This document shows positions 55,190 to 64,000 of a stretch of DNA of 64,000 bases, in pieces. The stretch is from the NCBI GenBank assembly GCA_958295665.1, contig OY282560.1:88946311-89010310 (forward strand), read 5' to 3'. The translations under genes and the position numbers were made by a program. The notes beneath the pieces are model-generated. The model ran no database searches. It worked only from the letters and a program-made list of their open reading frames with translations, and had not been told where the DNA came from. Within the stretch, counting starts at the first letter, position 1. Every line of letters starts with the position of its first letter. Source of the stretch: Tipula vernalis. Lineage: Eukaryota > Arthropoda > Insecta > Diptera > Tipulidae.

Positions 55190-56335
55190 CCCAACACGAA
55201 CGAAAAAAAAATCCAATCATCATCGGCTTCAACAAATATAAAAACGGCTGCAGCAGAAGCTACATTCGTGTATCACACGGTGGCACATAGCCTCAATTCT
55301 GCGAATTGCAGCAGTTTGATGTTTCCTGTTTTATTTGGCGATTCAAAAATTGCCCCAGATTTTTCATGTGGTTGAACAAAGTGTTCCAAAATTATATTAA
55401 ATGTATTAGCAAAGGAAGCCCAACCTGCAATTAACGCATCGAATAAAGGAAATATTAAAATGTTTCTGCTCGTTATTAGGTACTTCTTGAAAAAGTAGTG
55501 GCGTACAAACGAAAATTTTGAATTTTTTTGACAGCCCAACGGAAACATCACAGCAGATAGCTACTTAGTTGTTTAATTTCTAAGTTAGACAATACCGGTT
55601 TAAACGCTAAAAATATCATCAGTTATTGTGCCCATGTCATATGCTCTTAAACTTCTTTAAAATTTCTTCAACATACCTAAAATATGACTTCAAGTGCATC
55701 ATAATGAAAATTTATAACGAATTTAGTTCCCATACCAAACGGAAACAGAAATTGTTTCAACTCGATGGCTTTCTCTTGTACCGGCTGTTGATCGCCTGTA
55801 TCAAACATTTTGTTCCAATCAAAATTTATTTTAACTCAAAGCCGTTTACTTCTACAATTATTTTGAACTTTTTGAACAATGATTTAGCAGAAGCTTATTT
55901 AGGCTTAGTTTCGTACGTTTGTTCGAAAGTTCAAAGAGTAATTTTAAAGCTGGAAGAACAGGGCCCTGCCATAATCGAGTTATGCAATCTTTTAAAGGAA
56001 TTAAGGAGTGCACTAAATTCATGTATCGAATAGCGATTCTATGGTCTAATTGCAATGTAAATTCTAGAAAAAACTGACAACGTGACCGGGAAAATTCTTT
56101 TCTTACGAGTGTAAATGGGCAACATTTTTTGAATCTCGCCCATCTCCAAATTTTGTTAAAAATCGTTCAATTCATATTTGAACTGCCACACTCAAATGGA
56201 ATGTGTTCAGTCTTATGTTTCAGGCTTGGAGGAAAGAACGAAGTCGCCTAACACTCGAGAACGTCGAAGCAACATTTCTTGTTAAACAAAATTTTAACAA
56301 ATCGTGCAAGGAATTTTATAAATTTGTTTATAATC
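55190..56335 (+). pseudogene. hAT-superfamily transposase (ZBED/FAM200-like), decayed
   Basis: Plus strand across frames: ATFVYHTVAHSLNSANCSSL, FPVLFGDSKIAP, TKCSKIILNVLA and ASNKGNIKMFLLVIRYFLKK (about 55430-55495). Next are DNTGLNAKNIISYCAHVICS (about 55590) and KIYNEFSSHTKRKQKL followed, in another frame, by STRWLSLVPAVDRLYQTF (the invariant TRWLS box, about 55755). Then NNDLAEAYLGLVSYVCSKVQ, and after a gap WRKERSRLTLENVEATFLVK near 56230. This is the order of hAT-like transposases related to the domesticated FAM200/ZBED5 genes. Several stops and frameshifts; termini not found. Confidence 0.8.
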
Positions 56336-56689
56336 CTTAATGATCAGATCAAACGTCTAGAAATGCCTATAGCTAATAAAACACTAACCGTATTATTTAA
56401 CTGTACAGCTTTAGTAAAGTGTATTGCTTTGGTACTACGATTGTTTTGGATAGTCCGAAAAAGATTTAGGTTAATCCATTTTTCTAAATATGTGCAAATC
56501 TACTCCGATCTACGATTATATTTGCTTCATATGAAACTCATCAAACAAGGATTAAATCCAAAAATAATTCTGTGAGTTCCTATTTTTAAATATTTGGAAA
56601 AAATTCAACTCTAGCTTATGTTGCGGAATTTGCCGTTAAACAATTTTCCGTTATTCAAGCAGCCAAATAAGTATCCCGGTTGACAAACA

Positions 56690-58725
56690 ACCTTAAAGAA
56701 AATGAATATCAACCAAATCGAGAACATTGATGAAAACTCTATTCATCACCAGGGAAACGAAGAGGGATTCGTCAAGCATCAGCAACACTAGCCATAGTTC
56801 AGATGAATCCAAATTCTAAAAATACAATTATGAGTTTCGATTCTTACCTTTATAACAATTACCAGAGCCCTGACTCGGTAGTCGCTATGAGTTCCGCCTC
56901 ATAATATCATTACAAGTACCAGAATTCTGCCTCGGTAAAAAATTTCCTTACGATGTGGTAAAGTTGAAATTAGCAGAATCCTGAGAAGGGTCAACTCTTT
57001 TAATAGAATCTGCGGTGCTTCAGTGTCTTTGGTTGATAGACCAGAGAGGGAAATCCCTATTAAAGGGAATTGGTAAAGAAGCCACAATTACTTCAGGGGG
57101 TGTGTCTACACACCCACTCCTCACCAATTTCATGTGGTTGAGGATAAATTCCCAATGAATCAAGATGGAATTCTCGGTAGAGATTTTTTTAGTGAAAATA
57201 AAGTTGATATTTTATACAGTACTTTAGAGTTGAGTATTTTGGGGAATAAAGTCAAATACCTAAATAACAAGGGAAGAAGCAGTAGTACAAATACCAAATC
57301 CTACAAACAACCAATACCTATGCAGCTCGGAATCTAGCCTAACAAACTAAAAGGCCAGATCAACGTGGTTAATACAAATCCCAACGAAGTAACCATTGTA
57401 AACTTCGTTGAAAAACCTCTCTGTATCACTACGATATCCTATACAGTTAAAATCTTACTCTGAAAGAGGAATAGAACGAAATCTCGGAAATAGAGTTGTT
57501 CTCATAATAGAACATGTAATATCTCTTTGAAATAATCAAGGACTATTCTGACATTTTCCGCGGCGACAAACTTTCAAGCGTTTCGCGTGTTAGACACGAA
57601 GTATATCTTCATAATAACACACCTTCAATAGTCGTTTATTGGTGGTGCCGAAGAAACAAGACAAAAATGCTAAAGTAAAGTGTAGAGCGGTAGTTAACTT
57701 CTGACGAGTCAATAATGCGAGAATTGGCGACTCTTATCCACTTTTGCTGATAAATGATATTTTTGATCAGTTGTGTCACTCTCAGTATTTCAGGGCAGGG
57801 GCCCATTGGAATAAAGAATTCACTAAGTACATTTCAGAGAATGATAAATCGTATATTGCTGAGGCACAGGGCCACAAATACTTATTGAATCTTGGTGAAG
57901 TTATTGTCTATGTACAGTAGTAAGATGAGAGACATTTTTGAGGCATGCATGAGAAACAACGTCAAAATCCAAACAGAGAAGTGTCAATTCCTAATTAAAG
58001 AAACCCACTACATATCATAACTCCTGAAGGTAAAAAACTAAACCCTAAAATAGTAGAAGCTATATAGGATATTTTACTGTTCCACGGAACGTGCATGAGA
58101 CCAAAAGCTTCCTAGGCCTCGCCTGCTATTAGAGGTTCATACCAACCTTCTCTACAATTTCAGAATCTCTGAACCAATTAATAAGAAAGAGAAATAAATT
58201 TGAATGGTCCCAGAAGTGCAAAACTGTAATTCGTTCACGAATTACTTGACAATCGAAAAAGAAATGCTGGGCTATCGAGATAATCAGACCAAATATTTGG
58301 CCGTTATTTGTTTACCATCAGAACTGATTATAAGGCTTTGATTGGTGATCTTAAAATGCTTCCAAAAGAATCTTAAAGTGGCGTTTGCAACTCGCAGAAT
58401 ACGACTACTAAGTAGTGCATGTCTTTCTGAGACAAACAAGCACGGGAGCAGATGTGAAAGGAACAGACAGCAGTACAGAACGAAGAAAATACCAAAGAAC
58501 CAGAAACAATTCCACGAGAATCCCATAGTGTGTCAGATATTGATTATCCCTATCTATTTACTAGACAACAGAGAAGGAGTATGCAATTAACCACAGATCC
58601 TAATGTAAACTGCAAATCCTCCACGAAAAGCATGATTTACCACTAGGAAGTCACGCAGGAATTTTCCGAATTTATAAGAGAATTCCGATGGATTATTATT
58701 GGCCAAGCTAAAAAATTACGGTTCC
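56690..58725 (+). pseudogene. Gypsy-type retrotransposon, protease/RT/RNase H and integrase start
   Basis: Pieces in order: DGILGRDFFSENKVDILYST (protease region, 57166-57230), then a linker. RT follows with DSYPLPLINDIFDQL-like text (about 57730) and HKYLLNLGEVIVYV (about 57880), where the catalytic YVDD box is destroyed. After it come CMRNNVKIQTEKCQFLIKET (about 57945), PEGKKLNPKIVEAI and SFLGLACYYRRFIPTF (58100). The integrase zinc region is LHEKHDLPLGSHAGIFRIYK (58620-58680). Dozens of stops and frameshifts. The region before 57100 is unreadable gag. The element is cut at 58725 by a copia insertion and resumes at 63333. Confidence 0.8.
58721..58725. repeat. Target-site duplication GTTCC, left
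   Basis: GTTCC directly before the 5' LTR, repeated at 63333-63337 directly after the 3' LTR. A 5-bp duplication is standard for copia integrase. Confidence 0.95.
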
Positions 58726-58943
58726 TGTCAAGATAGAAATAAAAATATCGCACTATCAAAACATTAATTAGTTATGATGTTCACCAATATGGTGGATTGA
58801 ATCTTCTATTTTTTCTACAATTTTTTTAAAGTGGAATGACAAGAAACGTGTGTGCACATCATTCTATAATTATAATAATTATAATAATAATAAATATCAA
58901 ATAGAAAATATTACACAACCTGGTTTTAAAACAGTATCCAACA
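58726..58943 (+). repeat. Copia 5' LTR
   Basis: 218 bp, TGTCAAGATAG ... GTATCCAACA. 99% identical to 63115-63332. Contains AT-rich promoter-like and (AAT)n segments; no perfect TATAAA. Confidence 0.97.
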
Positions 58944-58957
58944 GGTTATGGGCCCAG
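58944..58957 (+). promoter_or_regulatory. Primer-binding site, half initiator tRNA-Met type
   Basis: GGTTATGGGCCCAG adjoins the 5' LTR without a gap. Copia of Drosophila uses GGTTATGGGCCCAG to anneal an internal cut end of initiator methionine tRNA (recalled knowledge). Confidence 0.85.
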
Positions 58958-59119
58958 GTATCACCAGTAACAAATCATAAGCGATAAACAGTGTAATTAA
59001 ATTCGTAATTAATAATTTCTCCATCGAAAATAAATTGGCAGCCATCTTTTATGATCGCATAAAGTTCGCGACATATATAATAATTTTTTGTGAAGTTAAA
59101 AATATTATTGAACGTTATA

Positions 59120-60526
59120 ATGGCTGATGACAAAATTGATGTTATGAGCATCACGAAATTTGATAGACGAAACTACAGGCAATGGAAATTTCAAATGACT
59201 TGTGCACTCAAAGCAAAAGGATTGCATGATATTGCAAATGGCGTTAAAGTAATGCCCGAAATTGACAAAGCAAATGAGCGTCAAAACTGGATAAAACAAG
59301 ATGCAATAGCAATGTTCACATTAACTTCCGCAATGAATTTGCACCAAATCACGCTCATTGAAAACTGTGAATCATCGAACGAAATTTTCACCAAATTGAA
59401 TTCAATATATGAGCAAAAAGGTGAGACAAATAAGATGCTGGTACACGAAAGGTTTCATCAATATAAAATGGATTTAAATGATTCGATCTCGCAACACATT
59501 GCGAAAGTTGAAAATCTTGCAAAACAAATAAAGGATACAGGTGAAAACTTAAGTGACATTGCAATAATGACAAAAATATTAGGAAGTCTTCCAACCAAAT
59601 ATAGAAGTTTGAGGCAAGCATGGTTATCAATGGATGAAACAAAGCAAACCATACCGAATCTCACAGCAAGATTATTAGATGAAGAGGCTAGCCTGACATC
59701 ATACGAAGATACAGAAACTGCATTATCAGTTTCCACCCGAGGGTCGAGTAAGCCAAATACAAATTCACACCATCCGAAATACAATAAGGGTAAGCGGCCT
59801 AATGTAACCTGCTACAATTGCCAGAAAAAGGGGCATTTTGCCAGTGTCTGTCGAGCTCCAAAGAAATTACGAAATGAAAAATCATCAGAAAGTAAGGAGA
59901 AAAATACCCAGTCAAATGTTTCAGCATTTACGATCGATATCAATAATACAATGTTAAATACATTTGACGATAATGAATTCTGGATCATAGATAGTGGTGC
60001 ATCCGCCCATATGACTCATAAATTGGAATACTTCCACACATTTGAGGAAATTAAAGACGACACGACCGTCAAACTTGGAAATAACCAAGAGCTAATGGTG
60101 AAAGGAAAAGGAACTGTCAACGTTCAAAAGCTGTTATCCGGAACTTGGCATGATTCCACAATAACCAACGTACTATTTATTCCGGGACTGAAGAAAAATT
60201 TATTTTCGGAAGGCGTCATTACCTCAAAAGGTATGAATATAATCAAGTCAGGCAGCACCGCAGAAATTTTTAACGATTCAAAATTAGTTGCAACTGCAAT
60301 AAAGGAACCTAATAATCTCTACAAACTACACTTTCGAACAATGATCAACTCGGAAGCTAATACTGCCCATTCAAATGCTGTAGATAATTTAAAGATGTGG
60401 CATGAGAGACTTGGTCACATAAGTAACAAAACACTACTGGGATTAGTGACAAGTGGATCAATCAAAAACATTGACGTCTCCAACATTAAAAATTTCTTTT
60501 GTGAGGCATGTATGTACATATGGTAA
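59120..60526 (+). pseudogene. Copia gag-protease-integrase zinc region, then frameshift
   Basis: I choose ATG 59120 (MADDKIDVMSITKFDRRNYR) over the in-frame codon at 59090. The first 10 residues upstream lack similarity to copia Gag and 59120 starts the usual N-terminal FDxxNYxxWKFxM block. Next is the UBN2-type Gag domain (residues 10-200). The nucleic-acid knuckle CYNCQKKGHFASVC is at about 59811-59852, the aspartic protease DSGAS in FWIIDSGASAHMTH at about 59980, and the integrase zinc part HERLGHIS ... FFCEAC at about 60405-60510. The frame ends at 60526 because of an apparent 4-base insertion near 60515-60520. The host cell would make Gag and probably protease from it. Confidence 0.9.
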
Positions 60527-61346
60527 ACAGCATAAGTTACCATTTAAGACAAAGGTAAATCGAGAAACAAAACCAGGAGAGTTTATTCATAGTGACATTT
60601 GTGGACCTATGTCGACATCATCAATTCAAGGTGCGAATTACTTCATCTTATTCAAAGATGATTGTTCTGGATATCGTGTTATATTTTACATAAAACACAA
60701 ATCAGATGCATTGACCTGTTTTAAGGAATTCGTCAACTTGGCGAAAAATAAGTTTGGCGAACATCCCAAAGTTCTACACATCGATAATGGCAAAGAATAT
60801 TGCAACAGAGATTTCAATGAGTACCTAAAGAAAACCGGTATCATTCTAGAAACAACTGCTCCATATACCCCAGAGCAAAATGGAAAAGCAGAAAGGGACA
60901 TGCGAACCATTGTTGAATGTGCTCGTTCCATGTTATACACAAAGGATCTGCCAACTTATTTATGGGCAGAAGCCGTTAACACCGCTGTTTACATTCTAAA
61001 CAGAACCCCAAATACGCAGTCACCGAATTCCTCACCATATGAGAAATGGACCGGCAAAAAGGCTGAATTTGATCACATCAAGACTTTTGGTTGTGATGCA
61101 TATATGCATGTGCCGAAAGATCTGCGAAACAAACTGGCACCTAAAAGTAAGAAATTAATGTTTGTTGGATATGATGGAAATTCCAAAAACTATCGTCTTT
61201 ACGACACAGAAACGAGAAGGATTAAAATATCAAGAAACGTGATATTTAATGAAACAGCATCTGTGGTCTTCCCAAGACAAAATACAACAATGAAGTTATT
61301 CCTGACATCGATGAGGCTGAAGAAATTAACCTGCAAAACGAAGTAA
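60527..61346 (+). pseudogene. Copia integrase core, shifted frame
   Basis: It continues in the +1 frame (YGKQHKLPFKTKVNRET). The catalytic residues of the D,D-35-E triad are present: D in FIHSDICGPM (about 60590), D in LHIDNGKEY (about 60780) and E in PEQNGKAERD (about 60880). Then AVYILNRTPNTQSPNSSPYE and the GKK..FDHIKTFGCDAY block. The frame is lost near 61290 by a 1-base deletion (or equivalent), giving a premature stop at 61344-61346 before the RT. Confidence 0.9.
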
Positions 61347-61348
61347 AC

Positions 61349-63028
61349 ATGGAAGGTGAATTGATTAAAAGTCAAATTGAACATTTTAAGCCAAGTGATC
61401 ACAATTCACATGCATTACGTGATCGCAGAAATATTAAGCCACCTGCACGATATGACCTAAATATGGTTGAGATTAAAATTCCTCAAACATATGAAGAAGC
61501 TATGGCCAGTCCAGAAGCAGAACAGTGGTCCAAATCTATCAATGAGGAATTGGAGGCATTAGAAAAGAACAACACTTGGAGTATTGTTACATTACCGTCT
61601 GGTAAGCGTACAATAGGATCTAGATGGGTATTTAGACTCAAACACCATCCAAATGGAGAAATATCTAGATATAAATCTCGATTATGTGCAAAAGGATTTG
61701 CTCAGAAAGAGGGCGTTGATTATAATGAGACATTCGCGCCAAGCATTCGATTTGATTCGATAAGATTGTTGCTCGCCATGGCAGCACAAAACGATTTTGA
61801 AATAATGCAATTTGACATTAAAACTGCATTTTTATATGGTGACCTTCAAGAGGAAATTTACATCAAGCCACCAAAAGGTTTTGAAATTGAAGCAAACAAA
61901 GTGTGCAAACTTTCCAAATCACTATACGGATTAAAACAGGCATCCTACTGTTGGAATAAAAAGTTTCATAACTTTTTGAATGAATTCGGATTTGTCCAAA
62001 GGAATGCGGACAAATGTGTATACAGAGGATACTTCAACAAAAACGAAAAAGTGCTATTGGCACTATACGTCGATGATGGCTTGGTGATTGCAGAAACAGG
62101 AGAAGCATTGCATGTTGTACTGAATCATTTAAAGGATTCATTCGAAATTAAATTTGATCATCCGGACTGCTTTGTTGGCATGCAGATTGAAAGAAACCGT
62201 TTAGAACGAACGATCTTTATTTACCAAACGAGCTATATTAAAAACATCATCAAAAGATTCAATCATGACACAGCAAAACCCATAAGTGTTCCAGCCGATT
62301 CACATGCACATTTGAGTTCAAGTGATGACAGCGAAAAAGGGGAGATCGCAGTTACGTATCGCGAGGCTGTTGGCTCATTAATATTTGCAGCAACAGTAAG
62401 TCGGCCAGACATTTAATATGCAGTGGGAGTCGTGAGCAGATTTTTGAATAAACATACGAACTCACATTGGAATGCTGTAAAGAGAATAATTAAATACCTC
62501 ATTGGAACATCGGATCACGGGATTTTATACAAACGTACTCAAAGCACATCCGTAGACTTAGTTGGATATTCTGATTCAGACTTTGCGAACGATCTGGATA
62601 CTCGACGATCAACTACAGGCTACATCTTTACCATCAACAATGGACCAATTACATGGTCAAGTAAACGACAACGTACGGTAGCGCTTTCCACAACTGAATC
62701 CGAATACATGGCAGCATCAGAAGCTACAAAAGAAGTTATTTGGTTACGCCAATTACTACAGGATATCGATAATCCTGTGACTGAACCGTCAGTAATATTT
62801 GTGGACAACCAAAGTGCTATACGTCTCATCCATAATGATGAATTTCATAAGAGGACAAAGCACATAGATGTGCGATATCATTTCATTCGAGAAAAACTAG
62901 AAAATGATGAAATTAACATTCAGTACAAATACACTGAAGAGCAACTTGCTGACATACTCACCAAACCATTACTACCGGAACGATTTAAAAATCTACGACG
63001 TTCATTATTCATCAAAGCAAATGAATAA
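61349..63028 (+). pseudogene. Copia reverse transcriptase and RNase H
   Basis: The frame resumes with the usual copia linker (PPARYDLNMVEI...), then YEEAMASPEAEQWSKSINEE. RT is KNNTWSIVTLPSGKRTIGSR, ..RLCAKGFAQKEGVDYNETFA, MQFDIKTAFLYGDLQEEIYI, YGLKQASYCWNKKF, and the catalytic LYVDDGLVIAE at 62070-62090. A TAA at 62414-62416 interrupts SRPDI.YAVGVV. The frame then continues to the RNase H domain (YSDSDFANDLDTRRSTTGYI; ALSTTESEYMA; TKHIDVRYHFIRE; ADILTKPL) and ends at 63026-63028. Only this single nonsense change disables this section. Confidence 0.92.
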
Positions 63029-63114
63029 GAAAATATTAAGTGAATTATTTTTTTTTTTTTATTTTTTTTTTTTTACTTGTTGCGATTTTTTGATAGTTAC
63101 TCATTTAGTGGGAG

Positions 63115-63332
63115 TGTCAAGATAGAAATAAAAATATCGCACTATCAAAACATTAATTAGTTATGATGTTCACCAATAGGGTGGATTGAATCTTCTATTT
63201 TTTCTACTATTTTTTTAAAGTGGAATGACAAGAAACGTGTGTGCACATCATTCTATAATTATAATAATTATAATAATAATAAATATCAAATAGAAAATAT
63301 TACACAACCTGGTTTTAAAACAGTATCCAACA
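63115..63332 (+). repeat. Copia 3' LTR
   Basis: 218 bp, preceded by the purine tract. Followed by GTTCC (63333-63337). Confidence 0.97.
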
Positions 63333-63990
63333 GTTCCTTTAGTACTAACTGACACCGCGGAATACCCCTTCCAATTATTAGTATTAGATATCGCAGGTCC
63401 TTTACCCACAACGGATGCACAAAATAAATACTTCTGACGTTTCAAGACGATTTGACTAAGTTCTCTGGTGCCATACTTCTGTCTTATGAAAGGGCTACTA
63501 CGGTAGCAAAAGTGTTATATGAACAGGATATAACGAAGCTTAGAGCACCCGAAAAAATCCTAACTGATTTGGAATCCAATTTCAGAGCAGTTTACTTGAG
63601 AATATCCGGAAACTCCTCAAGATTAAGCATAAAACTACTACAAGTTTTCATCCGCATGGAAATGGAGCTCTTGAGAGGTTTCATAACGTACTTAAGGAAT
63701 ATCTACGAAATTCCGCGGCTAAAGACCATGACAATTGGGATGAACTGGTTTGCTCTACAAATTTCGCACCCCATTTGGATAGATCCGTTTCCGGTGGTCA
63801 AAGTACTGTTCCCTACTAATACATTAATACTAATACGAGTAAAAACAAGCTCATGGTTTCAAAATTTCTGTTTCCGCTTTATTGTATACAATAAAGTGGC
63901 TAGAAGCCACGCCGTAAATTATTCCATTTCACTAAACAGAATGCACTTGAAGGTAATCATAGCCATATATACAAGCTCTTAACAAACTGA
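63333..63990 (+). pseudogene. Gypsy integrase core, continuation beyond copia insert
   Basis: After the duplicated GTTCC the integrase continues: VPLVLTDTAEYPFQLLVLDI with AGPLPTTDAQNKYF (first catalytic Asp region). Then DDLTKFSGAILLSYERATTV, ILTDLESNFRAVYL (second Asp) and, in another frame, FHPHGNGALERFHNVLKEYL with NWDELVCSTNFAP (glutamate region). This is the gypsy/errantivirus-type integrase core. Frameshifts at about 63437 and 63640. The text becomes unreadable after about 63800 and the element runs off the window. Confidence 0.8.
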
Positions 63991-64000
63991 TAATGGTGGT

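Larger units (their letters stand above)
58726..63332 (+). mobile_element. Full-length copia-type LTR retrotransposon
   Basis: 4607 bp with two 218-bp LTRs (58726-58943 and 63115-63332) that start TG, end CA and differ at only two positions (58790/63179 and 58819/63208). The primer-binding site GGTTATGGGCCCAG follows the 5' LTR at once (58944-58957). It has the form that Drosophila copia uses to pair with an internal part of initiator tRNA-Met. The purine tract GTGGGAG (about 63108-63114) precedes the 3' LTR. One long gag-pol frame carries two frameshifts and one nonsense codon. Flanked by GTTCC. It has inserted into the integrase of a gypsy element on the same strand. A young insertion that cannot make a full polyprotein. 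Confidence 0.97.

Noticed and set aside
55273..55551. 92-codon minus-strand open frame
   Set aside because: Antisense of the hAT transposase pseudogene, which reads convincingly on the plus strand.
59388..59784. Minus-strand frames over copia gag
   Set aside because: Shadows of the gag frame, which carries the CCHC knuckle and protease on the plus strand.

Overview
The window looks like intergenic and intronic DNA from an insect, or at least an arthropod, nuclear genome. It is very AT-rich. It carries spliceosomal introns (GTAAGT...AG), a degraded proteasome-subunit gene copy and a secreted-protein gene in two exons. It also holds a dense set of typical insect transposable elements: copia, gypsy, Pao/BEL, Jockey and CR1-like LINEs, Tigger/pogo, Tc1/mariner, PIF/Harbinger, piggyBac, MULE, hAT and a tRNA-derived SINE. 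There are no bacterial operons and no CRISPR array. I cannot name the species.

Layout. 1-9 kb: a Pao/BEL tail, two LINE fragments, and a Tigger transposase split into N- and C-terminal parts around a CR1-like LINE. 9-14.5 kb: a small MITE with a TAA duplication, a Harbinger transposase with an intron inside long inverted repeats, a Tc1 transposase, and a hAT-type MITE with a perfect 8-bp duplication (13603-14278). 14.5-21 kb: tandem repeats interrupted by a 4.6-kb composite element (16330-20970). That element has 39-bp terminal inverted repeats and a 7-bp duplication, and contains a foldback element, a miRNA-like hairpin and a captured C2H2 zinc-finger gene that still has an intron. 22-26 kb: tandem repeats, two poorly understood coding remnants, a (TA)n tract of about 670 bp and a 77-bp satellite. 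26-28 kb: a Harbinger-type element interrupted by a CR1-like LINE.

30.1-34.9 kb: the one plausible host gene. Exon 1 encodes a signal peptide and exon 2 a furin-like site; the 4.5-kb intron is filled with copia and mariner debris. 36-40.4 kb: a MULE transposase beside a 58-bp perfect palindrome, then a MITE and a SINE. 42-50 kb: a LINE fragment, a hairpin MITE, LTRs in tandem, and a Harbinger element (45719-47598) that itself carries a SINE. 51-53.5 kb: a mariner transposase, and a 26S proteasome PSMD13/Rpn9 pseudogene abutting a piggyBac fragment. 55-64 kb: a hAT transposase pseudogene, then a decayed gypsy element into whose integrase a nearly intact copia element (58726-63332, TSD GTTCC) has inserted.

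Almost every coding region is a broken transposon gene. The nesting order gives relative ages, with copia the youngest insertion (its LTRs differ at 2 of 218 positions). Protein families were assigned by reading translations against remembered family motifs; no database search was run.
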